Assembly: GCA_009778475.1 (NCBI GenBank) | Contig: WRJS01000009.1 | Span: 1-51,810 of the forward strand | Length of the DNA: 51,810 nt | From: Kiritimatiellota bacterium | GTDB lineage: Bacteria; Verrucomicrobiota; Kiritimatiellia; RFP12; UBA1067 | Direction of reading: 5' to 3' | Shown: positions 45,094 to 51,810 of the stretch, piece by piece | Layout: each line of letters opens with the position of its first letter | Numbering within the stretch: position 1 is the first letter of the stretch | The notes under the pieces: generated by a model | The model's input: the letters and a program-made list of their open reading frames with translations, nothing else | What the model was told of the DNA's origin: nothing | The model's database searches: none | Translations under genes and position numbers: made by a program

Positions 45094-45113
45094 AATTCAC
45101 TTCGCGGTGAATT
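45094..45113 (+). terminator. Hairpin after the SUMF1-like pseudogene
   Basis: AATTCAC and GTGAATT are perfect 7-bp arms around TTCGCG, 35 bp past the stop. There is no T-tract. Confidence 0.35.
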
Positions 45114-45152
45114 GTGCTGGCGGTGCGTCTGGGGATATGGTATATTTGGGGC

Positions 45153-46001
45153 ATGAAACTCTGGAACGTGGACAGAATCAGAGGGCTGAAGGGGTGCGGG
45201 AGGCTGCCGTGCGTGACGGCGTATGATTTCGTCAGCGCGCGGCTGGCGGATGAGGCGGGCTTCCCGCTGCTGCTGGCGGGGGATTCGCTGGGGACGACGG
45301 TGCTGGGCTATGCCTCGACGATCCCCGTGACCCTTGACGTGATGCTCCATCACACCGCGGCCGTGGCGCGTGGCACGCGGGACGCGCTCGTGGTGGCGGA
45401 TATGCCGTTCCTGTCGTATCAGGTCTCGGTGGCGGAGGGCATCCGCAACGCGGGGCGGCTGTTGCAGGAGGCGGGGGCGGACGCGGTGAAAATCGAGGGC
45501 GGGGCGTTCCGCTCGGAGCTGGTGTCCGCGCTGACCCTGAACGGCATCCCGGTGCTGGGGCATATCGGGCTGACGCCGCAGTCGGTGAACCAGCTGGGGG
45601 GCTACAAGGTGCAGGGCCGGACGCAGGCGGCGGCGGAGCAGCTCGTGGCGGACGCGCGCGCGCTGGAGGCGGCGGGGGCGTTCGCGCTCGTGCTGGAGTG
45701 CGTGCCGCCGGATCTCGGCGAGGCGGTGACGGCGGCGGTGCAGATACCCGTCGTCGGCATCGGGGCCGGGCCGGGGTGCGACGGGCAGATCCTCGTTGCG
45801 CATGACCTGCTGGGCCTCTCGCTGGCCCCCCCGCCGAAGTTCGTGAAGCCCTACGCCGCGCTGGCGGACGCGGTGCGCGTGGCGCTGGGGGCGTATAAGA
45901 TGGATGTGGAGGCGGGGCGGTTCCCGGGGCCGGACCAGTGTTATGCGCAAGGGACTGCTGAACATCCAATATCCAACAGGGAACATCCAATATCCAAGTG
46001 A
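45153..46001 (+). CDS. panB: 3-methyl-2-oxobutanoate hydroxymethyltransferase
   Basis: Transfers a hydroxymethyl group from methylene-THF to ketoisovalerate, the first step of pantothenate synthesis. 282 residues. CVTAYDFVSARLADEAG, LLAGDSLGTTVLGY (metal Asp), VVADMPFLSYQ, AVKIEGG, VLGHIGLTPQSVNQLGG, the catalytic Glu in LVLECVP, and GIGAGPGCDGQILVAHDLLG are all present. The last 13 residues (EHPISNREHPISK) are translation of an AACATCCAATATCCAA repeat. Pantothenate feeds coenzyme A, the source of the phosphopantetheine arm used by the following genes; the link may be coincidental. Confidence 0.94.
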   Translation: MKLWNVDRIRGLKGCGRLPCVTAYDFVSARLADEAGFPLLLAGDSLGTTVLGYASTIPVTLDVMLHHTAAVARGTRDALVVADMPFLSYQVSVAEGIRNAGRLLQEAGADAVKIEGGAFRSELVSALTLNGIPVLGHIGLTPQSVNQLGGYKVQGRTQAAAEQLVADARALEAAGAFALVLECVPPDLGEAVTAAVQIPVVGIGAGPGCDGQILVAHDLLGLSLAPPPKFVKPYAALADAVRVALGAYKMDVEAGRFPGPDQCYAQGTAEHPISNREHPISK

Positions 46002-46072
46002 AATGCGCTCTGGGCGGGAATCGGGTAACTAGAAACTAGAAACTAAAAACTAGAAACTAGAAGCTAAAAACT
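45961..46072. repeat. AACATCCAATATCCAA and AACTAGAAACTAGA tandem repeats
   Basis: Two repeat types in the panB to ketosynthase gap: two AACATCCAATATCCAA units that form the panB C-terminus (45961-45999), then six or seven AACTAGA / AACTAAA units (about 46026-46072) that end directly at the next ATG and leave no ribosome-binding site. Confidence 0.85.
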
Positions 46073-47500
46073 ATGCTGCAGAAGAAAGCCACATCGCGCG
46101 AGGATATTGTGATCACCGGAATGTCGTGCCGGTTTGCGCAGTCGCCTGACCCTGCGGCGTTCTGGCGCAATATCCTGCAGCGGCGCGCGCTGTTCACGCC
46201 GTTGGCGCAGGAGGAGAAGGCGGCGCCGGGGCGGCCGCGGCCGAACGTCTTCGACCGCCCGTTCCCGACGCACGCGGCGCAGCTCCACGACCTCTACGCG
46301 TATGACCCGAACGCCCAGCGCTTCCCGCGCGCCATGAGCCCCGGAGAGAACCCGGACGTGTTCTTTATGGTGCAGCTGGTCATTGACGCGCTGCGCGACA
46401 GCGGCTGCTCCATCGGCAACCTGCCGACGGACTGCGTGTCGCTCCGCCTGGGCTACGTGCCGCAGTTCAACGGCGCGGTGGTCGGCTGGCTGCAGAACAC
46501 GCTGTTCCTGGATCAGACGCTGGACATCATCCAGAAGATTTTCCCGCAGGCGGAATCCGACCAGCTGGAGGGCGTGCGCGCGAAACTCGCGGCATCGCTC
46601 GCGAAGCCGTCGCCGTATGCGTTCATGTCGGCGTTCGGCTGCTCGATGGCCGCGTGGGTCGCGCACCTGCTGGGGTTCGCCGGGCCGGCGACGGTGCTGG
46701 AGGCCGGGGGCGTCTCGGCGCATCAGTCCGTGCAGAGCGCCATGGACGACCTGCTGGCGCGGCGCGCGGACATCGCCGTCGCGGGGGCGCTCCAGCCGCC
46801 GCTGAGTTCGCAGATGTTGCAGGGGATGAGCGGCGCGATCACGTTCTCGCGCGGCAAGGGCCTGCACCCGTTCAGCCGCGCGTGCGACGGCACGCTGCCC
46901 GGCGAGGGCGGCGCGGTGTTCGTGCTGAAGCGCCTGAAAGACGCGCTCCGCGAGAAGGACCGCATCTATGCCATCATCCGCAGCACGGGCGTTGTGACGG
47001 CCTCGCTGGACCCCCCGCGCAAGGTGCCGCCGCCGGCGGAGCGGATGGCGCGGGCCTTCCGCCGCGCCCTGGACGCGGCGGGGCTCGCGCCGGGGACGCT
47101 GGCTTACGTCGAGGGGCACGGCTGCGGCGTGCCGTATTTGGACGAGCGCGAGCTGGAGGTGCTGCAGGACGTGCTCGGTGCGCGCACAACGGCGCGGCCG
47201 CTCACGGGGCTGGGCGCGGTCAAGGGGAACATCGGCAACACGCTGTGGGCGGCGGGCGCGGCGTCGCTGCTGAAGGCCGCGCTCGCGATTCACCACCGCG
47301 TCCTGCCGCCGAACGTCGAGGTCGAGCGCGTGCATGCGCGGCTGACCGCTGCCCAGTCGCCGCTGTACCTGCTGGCGGAGGCGCGGCCGTGGGTGCGCGG
47401 GAGCAAGGCCGCGCCGCGCCGCGCGGGGGTGCTGGCGGTGGATTTCACGGGGACGTGCGGCGCGGCCGTCCTGGAAGAGTACACGGGGGGCGAGGCATGA
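46073..47500 (+). CDS. Ketosynthase-fold protein without catalytic Cys (chain-length-factor-like)
   Basis: 475 residues, thiolase-fold beta-ketoacyl synthase of the modular PKS/PUFA type: DIVITGMSCRFAQSPDPAAF at the start, PFSRACDGTLPGEGGAVFVL, YVEGHGCGVP with first His H349, and GAVKGNIGNTLWAAGAASL. The nucleophile position, normally DxACSS, reads LEAGGVSAHQS, so Cys is Gly213, and the second His is Asn389. It therefore cannot condense acyl chains by the usual route; it resembles KS-beta/chain-length-factor subunits that need an active KS partner, none of which is in this window. The stop overlaps the next start by ATGA. Confidence 0.82.
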   Translation: MLQKKATSREDIVITGMSCRFAQSPDPAAFWRNILQRRALFTPLAQEEKAAPGRPRPNVFDRPFPTHAAQLHDLYAYDPNAQRFPRAMSPGENPDVFFMVQLVIDALRDSGCSIGNLPTDCVSLRLGYVPQFNGAVVGWLQNTLFLDQTLDIIQKIFPQAESDQLEGVRAKLAASLAKPSPYAFMSAFGCSMAAWVAHLLGFAGPATVLEAGGVSAHQSVQSAMDDLLARRADIAVAGALQPPLSSQMLQGMSGAITFSRGKGLHPFSRACDGTLPGEGGAVFVLKRLKDALREKDRIYAIIRSTGVVTASLDPPRKVPPPAERMARAFRRALDAAGLAPGTLAYVEGHGCGVPYLDERELEVLQDVLGARTTARPLTGLGAVKGNIGNTLWAAGAASLLKAALAIHHRVLPPNVEVERVHARLTAAQSPLYLLAEARPWVRGSKAAPRRAGVLAVDFTGTCGAAVLEEYTGGEA

Positions 47501-50500
47501 ACCGGCGGCATCTCTATGACGCGTTCGACACGGAGCTGTGCCTCATCGGCGCGGCGACGGACGCGGCGCTGCTGGGCGAGGTGAAGCGCGTGCTGAACTT
47601 CCTCGAGCACGCGCCGGAGGACGTGCTGCCGGACGTGGCCTACACGTGCGCGTGCAAGGCGCGCGGGCAACCGTCCGTCCTGGCCGTGGTGGCGGCGTCC
47701 GCGGACGACCTGCGCGACCGCCTGACGCTGGCGCACGCGAAGCTCTCGGAGAACGCGAAGCGCATCCGCGACAAGAGCGGCACCTACTTTTTCCGCGACC
47801 GGCTCTGCCCGCAGGGGCGCGTCGCGTTCCTGTTCCCGGGCGTGATGTCGTTCTACCCGGATATGCTGCGCGACCTCAGCCGCGTGTTCGAGGACTGCCG
47901 CAGCGCGTTCGACGAGCTGGAGGAGGCGGCCCAGACGGCGGACGGGTATTTCGTGCCGTCGGACTTCGTGTTCCCGCCGACACCGTCGCACCGCCCGGAC
48001 ATGCTGTCGTTCGCCTCCGACGCGTTCTCCGAGGCGCTCATCACGACGCACGTCGCGAACACCGCGCTCTACCGCATCCTGCACCGCGTGGGCATTGCGC
48101 CGGACGGCCTGCTGGGGTTCAGCGGCGGCGACCTCTCGGCGCTGGACGCCGCGGGCGTTTACGGCAACCTCTCGCACCACAAGCGCGTGACGTTCCTGCG
48201 CGACGGCTACCAGATGCTCACGCACCTGGAGGACCGCGAGGGCCTGCCCGACTGCGCCATGTTCGCGGTGCAGGACGCCTCGCACGCGCTGCTCGACACG
48301 CTGCTCGCGAAGTACCCCGGGCGCATCGTGGTCACGGCGCTGCACAGCCCGCGCCACTGGTCCATCGCGCTCTCGCCGGAGATCGAGCGCAACGTCGTGG
48401 CGGACGTCGCGCAGGCCGGCGCGAAGACCGTGCCGATCCCGAAGGTGCCGCCGTTCAACACGCCGTGGTGCGCGAAGGTGCTGCCGACCATCCACCAGTT
48501 CCTCACGCACTGGGTGCGGCACGTCCCGAAGATCCCCGTCTATTCGTCCGCCACGGGCGGGCGCATCCCGGCGCGCCCGCGCGACATCCTGCAACTGAGC
48601 GTTGACCAGTGGATCGCGCCCATCCGCCTGGAGGAGGTCATCAACCGGATGTACGAGGACGGCTTCCGCATTTTCATCGAGGTCGGCGCGCGCGGCAACC
48701 TCACGACCGCCGTCAGCGAGATCCTGAAGAACCAGCCGCACCAGGCGGTCGCGGCCAACCGCATCCACCGCTCCGGCATCACGCAGCTGCACCATGCGCT
48801 CGGCATCCTCGCCGCGCAGGGCGTGCGCTTCGACGCGACGCTGCTCTACCGCCACCGCGCGATGCGGATGCTGGACTTCAAGAAGGTGGTGGCCGTCGCC
48901 GCGCCCGCCCGTGCGCACGCGCAACGCCTCTGCGCACAGTACGCCGCGATACAGGCGTTTTCGCCGCTGGAGTTCGACCTCGCCGCGCCCGCGCAGGCGA
49001 AGGCCCCGGCGGAGGCCGCGCGCAAAAAACCGTCCCGCCTCAGCGACAAGCGGCAGAGCAGCTTCGGCGCGGACTTCCCGCTGCTCATCAACGCCGACGT
49101 CCTGAACGAGCAGCCCAGCGTCCTGCTGGAGGTCGCCAAGGCCATCTCGCCGCACGAGTACCCGTTCCTGAAGGACTACGCCATCGGCACGCACCAGCTC
49201 TCGCTCTCCGCGCCCTCGCTGACGGGCCTGCCGGTCCTGTCGCTGGCGTCCGGCCTCGAGATCATGGCCGAGGCCGCACGCAAGCTCGTCCCGCGCACAC
49301 GCGTCGCGCAAGTCGATAACCTCCGCGCGCAACGGTGGATCGGGTTCGAGCGCGGCGCCGTGCGCCTGCTCGTGCGCGCCGAGCGCATCGCCTGGGACGA
49401 CGCGAGGTACACCGCCGTCAAGGTGCAGCTCCGCGACGACGCGCCCAACAGCGCCTTCACCTGGCCCATCATCGAGGCCACCATCCTGCTGGTCGCCATG
49501 AACGCCGCCAGCCAGCCGCCCGCGCAGCCCCCGCCGCTGGAGAACCCGCGCCAGGTCAACTGGTCCGGGCAGGAGATTTACCCCGAGCGCCTCACCCACG
49601 GCGGCTCGCTGCGCGCCATCCGCCACGTGGACCTCTGGAGCGAGGAAGGGATCGACTTCGAGATCGAGGTCCCCGACCGCACCGAGGCCGTGCGCTACAC
49701 ACGCATGCCGCTCTTCTCCGTGTGGCCGCAGCTGCTCGACGGCATCGCCGCGAGCTTCACCCTGTGGCGCTCGCACGAGCGGTTCACGGGGGGCGCGGTC
49801 TCGCTGCCCTTCCGCGCGCGCCGCATCCTCTTCCACGCGCCCGGCTTCACCGAAAAAGCCCTCCTGCGCGGCTACCTGCGCCTCACGGCCGTCACGCCGC
49901 GCTCGCACGTCGCGGACATCCAGGTCTCCGACGGCAACGGCAACCTGCTCATCGAGATCCGCGGCTGGGAGGAGATCTGCGAGCGCGTGCCCACCGAGTA
50001 CCACCGCTACATCCTGCGCCCCTCCGAACGCTTCCTCTCGGGCGAGCTGCCGCAGGACGCGCTCGGCAACCCCGACGCGCCCGTCACCACCGCCGTCATC
50101 ACGGACGTGCCCTTCAAGACGCTCGAGAACAACCAGGAGATCTGGCTCAAAGCCCTCGCGCACGTCCTGCTGACCCCGAAAGAATGCGGCGAGTGGCTGG
50201 ACATGCAAGGCACCGCAAGCCGCCGCGCCGAATGGCTCTTCGGCCGCGCCGCCGCCAAAGAGGCCGTGCGCCGCTACCTCCTGAAAAAAGACCCGCAGTC
50301 ACGCTGGGCCTCCGCCGACATCGAGATCTGGGCCGACGACGCCGGCAAGCCCCACCCCGTCGGCCCCTGGGCGGAAGCGCTCAAGGCCGCGGACCTCGAC
50401 ATCTCCATCGCCCACACCTCCAAGCTCATCGTCGCCGCCGCCGCCGCCAACGCGCGCATCGGCATCGACATCGAGTCCGTCGGGCGCGACCTCTCGGAAG

Positions 50501-50820
50501 ACTTCACCAACGGCGTCTTCACCCCCGAAGAGATGGAGCTCGCCGCCCAGGCCGGCGAAGGCCCCGCCGGGATGCTCAAATTCTGGTGCGCCAAAGAGGC
50601 CATCTCCAAAGCCCTCGGCACCGGCATCCGCTACAGCCCCCGCGACCTGCACATCGTCTCCGCCGACCTCGCCCGCGGCCACGTCCAGATCCGCCTCCTC
50701 GGGCAATGGCTCGACGCCTTCAAGCAGTTCAAAGGCCGCGAGAACACCGTCCGCACCTCCATCCACGCCGGCCACGCCCTCGCCTCCTGCATTTTCTCAA
50801 ACACCCTATTCGGAGACTGA
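47497..50820 (+). CDS. Acyltransferase / degenerate dehydratase / phosphopantetheinyl transferase fusion
   Basis: 1107 residues. After a KS-AT-type linker, the acyltransferase starts at RVAFLFPGVMSFYPDML (about 108); its nucleophile is Ser209 in GFSGGD (usual GHSLGE) and the catalytic His is H283 in LHSPRH. A double-hotdog dehydratase-like region spans about 550-830. The N-half motif reads HEYPFLKDY561 with Tyr where the catalytic His belongs, while the second-half Asp748 (WPQLLDG) is kept. The C-terminus (about 885-1107) is a 4'-phosphopantetheinyl transferase with IGIDIE (D991, E993) and KFWCAKEAISKALG (E1034, K1038). No ACP or KR domain is seen. Likely part of a secondary-lipid or PUFA-like synthase; product unknown. 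Confidence 0.85.
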   Translation: MNRRHLYDAFDTELCLIGAATDAALLGEVKRVLNFLEHAPEDVLPDVAYTCACKARGQPSVLAVVAASADDLRDRLTLAHAKLSENAKRIRDKSGTYFFRDRLCPQGRVAFLFPGVMSFYPDMLRDLSRVFEDCRSAFDELEEAAQTADGYFVPSDFVFPPTPSHRPDMLSFASDAFSEALITTHVANTALYRILHRVGIAPDGLLGFSGGDLSALDAAGVYGNLSHHKRVTFLRDGYQMLTHLEDREGLPDCAMFAVQDASHALLDTLLAKYPGRIVVTALHSPRHWSIALSPEIERNVVADVAQAGAKTVPIPKVPPFNTPWCAKVLPTIHQFLTHWVRHVPKIPVYSSATGGRIPARPRDILQLSVDQWIAPIRLEEVINRMYEDGFRIFIEVGARGNLTTAVSEILKNQPHQAVAANRIHRSGITQLHHALGILAAQGVRFDATLLYRHRAMRMLDFKKVVAVAAPARAHAQRLCAQYAAIQAFSPLEFDLAAPAQAKAPAEAARKKPSRLSDKRQSSFGADFPLLINADVLNEQPSVLLEVAKAISPHEYPFLKDYAIGTHQLSLSAPSLTGLPVLSLASGLEIMAEAARKLVPRTRVAQVDNLRAQRWIGFERGAVRLLVRAERIAWDDARYTAVKVQLRDDAPNSAFTWPIIEATILLVAMNAASQPPAQPPPLENPRQVNWSGQEIYPERLTHGGSLRAIRHVDLWSEEGIDFEIEVPDRTEAVRYTRMPLFSVWPQLLDGIAASFTLWRSHERFTGGAVSLPFRARRILFHAPGFTEKALLRGYLRLTAVTPRSHVADIQVSDGNGNLLIEIRGWEEICERVPTEYHRYILRPSERFLSGELPQDALGNPDAPVTTAVITDVPFKTLENNQEIWLKALAHVLLTPKECGEWLDMQGTASRRAEWLFGRAAAKEAVRRYLLKKDPQSRWASADIEIWADDAGKPHPVGPWAEALKAADLDISIAHTSKLIVAAAAANARIGIDIESVGRDLSEDFTNGVFTPEEMELAAQAGEGPAGMLKFWCAKEAISKALGTGIRYSPRDLHIVSADLARGHVQIRLLGQWLDAFKQFKGRENTVRTSIHAGHALASCIFSNTLFGD

Positions 50821-50823
50821 CCC

Positions 50824-51615
50824 ATGCTCTACCAGCCCACCCAAGACCACATCAGCCCCCTGCGCAAACTCCGCCGCGCCCTCAACGCCCTCGGCAAGAC
50901 CCACGCCTGCTGCGTCTGCGGCAACACCTTCTTCCGCTTCTCCAAATACCGCGGCGGCGAAAAGGCCGTCTCCGCCTACCTGCACAACGTCTCATGGGTC
51001 AGCAGCGCCTTCGACACCTTCTGGTGCCCCTTCTGCCGCAGCCACGACCGCGAGCGCCACCTCATCCTCTACCTCGACGCGCTCGGCCTGTGGCCCACCT
51101 TCGAGGGCGCCGCCGTCCTGCACGTCGCCCCCGAGAAGCAGCTCGCCTTCCGCATCGCCGCCCGCAACCCCGCCCGCTACGTCAAGGGCGACATCACCCC
51201 CGCCCGCGCCGACATCGAGAGGCTCGACGTCACCGCCATCGCCTACCCCGACGCCGCCTTCGACCTCATCATCTGCAACCACGTCCTCGAGCACGTCCCC
51301 GACGACGCCCTCGCCCTGCGCGAGCTCCGGCGCGTGCTCAAGCCCGGCGCCCTCGCCATCCTCCAGACCCCCTACGCCGCCGGGCTCGAGAAGACCCTCG
51401 AGGACCAGCCCGAGGTCACCACCCCCGGGCAGCACCGCGAGTTCTACGGCCAGGAGGACCACGTCCGCCTCTACGGCCGCGACATCTTCGAGCGCATCTG
51501 CGCCGCCGGGTTCGCCCCCGAGATGAAGAAACACGCCGACTGCCTCAGCGGCACCGACCCCCACCGCTACGGCGTCAACCCCCTCGAACCCCTCTTCCTC
51601 TTCCGCCGCGCGTGA
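50824..51615 (+). CDS. Zinc-ribbon SAM-dependent methyltransferase
   Basis: 263 residues. Two CxxC pairs (CCVC near 29-32 and CPFC near 68-71, followed by RSHDRERH) suggest a zinc knuckle. The class I methyltransferase fold follows: VLHVAPEKQLAFRI (motif I without the usual glycines), YVKGDITP, FDLIICNHVLEHVPDD (motif of the Methyltransf_11 group) and LRRVLKPGALAILQTP. It starts 3 bp after the synthase stop and probably belongs to the same transcript, perhaps as a tailoring enzyme. Target not known. Confidence 0.82.
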   Translation: MLYQPTQDHISPLRKLRRALNALGKTHACCVCGNTFFRFSKYRGGEKAVSAYLHNVSWVSSAFDTFWCPFCRSHDRERHLILYLDALGLWPTFEGAAVLHVAPEKQLAFRIAARNPARYVKGDITPARADIERLDVTAIAYPDAAFDLIICNHVLEHVPDDALALRELRRVLKPGALAILQTPYAAGLEKTLEDQPEVTTPGQHREFYGQEDHVRLYGRDIFERICAAGFAPEMKKHADCLSGTDPHRYGVNPLEPLFLFRRA

Positions 51616-51810
51616 CGGAAAACAGCTGTTAGAGTATTTCGAGTTGACATTGTCACAGGCATCTGTGAAAACGCCGAACCTGTTGTGATATGGAGGGCGA
51701 GACAGGGGTCCCAGTTGGAGGGCGAGCGTCCCCGCGAGCCGCCGCAATGTGTCTAACGGCTCCCCCGGGGGGGCGCCCCCCCCCCTGCCATCCGTATTTT
51801 TTCAGACACC
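51616..51810. repeat. Terminal spacer with element C and G/C palindromes
   Basis: Element C lies in reverse complement at 51716-51740. A partial copy (TGGAGGGCGAGACAGGGG) starts at 51691. A CCCCCGGGGGGGCGCCCCCC palindrome lies at about 51763-51786. No gene begins before the window ends. Confidence 0.85.

Noticed and set aside
47290..50208. 972-codon open frame on the minus strand
   Set aside because: An antisense shadow of the synthase genes, low complexity (Arg/Ala/Val/His) with no recognisable domain.
46654..50820. Very long second open frame over the lipid synthase genes
   Set aside because: A shadow caused by high GC and codon bias: Arg/Ala/Gly-rich translation without domains in its first part. 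The real frames are 46073-47500 and 47497-50820.

Overview
The window looks like chromosome of a Gram-negative, GC-rich member of the PVC superphylum, most likely Kiritimatiellota or a close Lentisphaerota/Verrucomicrobiota relative. This placement is inferred from gene content: LPS genes (kdsA, lptC-lptA-lptB), an HprK/HPr/EI chain, secreted InlB/beta-helix and sulfatase-modifying-factor-like proteins, a TAT-exported Gfo/Idh/MocA oxidoreductase beside a DUF1080 protein, and many dispersed palindromic repeats. No rRNA, complete tRNA, CRISPR array, transposase or phage gene was seen.

Layout. 1-5440 (minus): rod-shape operon mreB-mreC-mreD-PBP2-rodA, with rodA cut by the window edge. 5854-12146 (plus): kdsA, lptC-like, lptA, lptB, hpf, hprK, ptsH, ptsI, a layout like the proteobacterial lpt-rpoN-hpf-pts locus but without rpoN. 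12196-14553: queE and a D-aminoacylase. 14554-15429: repeat-rich spacer with the decayed 3' end of a SUMF1-like gene. 15430-19224: a 1264-residue secreted InlB/beta-helix protein. 19453-23029 (minus): DUF1080 protein, Gfo/Idh/MocA oxidoreductase and a carbohydrate-binding-like fragment. 23132-24532: a HEAT-like repeat protein and an AbrB/PIN toxin-antitoxin pair. 24703-28599: pheT, a secreted protein and a TrpR-like regulator. 28640-38062: an exopolysaccharide export locus (OPX lipoprotein, outer-membrane beta-barrel, Wzy/ligase-like protein, BY-kinase, RfbB) followed by a lysA-like gene. 38246-40330 (minus): fusA. 40331-45059: AT-richer accessory region with hairpin repeats, a 168-bp duplication, two paralogous small envelope proteins, a possible pseudoknotted RNA and a broken SUMF1-like gene. 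45153-51615: panB, then a reduced polyketide/secondary-lipid synthase: a ketosynthase-like protein lacking the catalytic Cys and one catalytic His, an AT / degenerate DH / phosphopantetheinyl transferase fusion, and a methyltransferase.

The most unusual signals are: (1) several short palindromic repeat families that also sit in frame inside genes, three copies of one in the 1264-residue protein and one copy each of two others in pheT; (2) tandem AATTAGGAATT repeats that supply the stop codons of three genes; (3) the Cys-less ketosynthase next to an AT-DH-PPTase fusion; (4) a candidate pseudoknotted RNA at 42365-42494; and (5) a BY-kinase with an N-terminal tyrosine repeat as well as the usual C-terminal tyrosine cluster.
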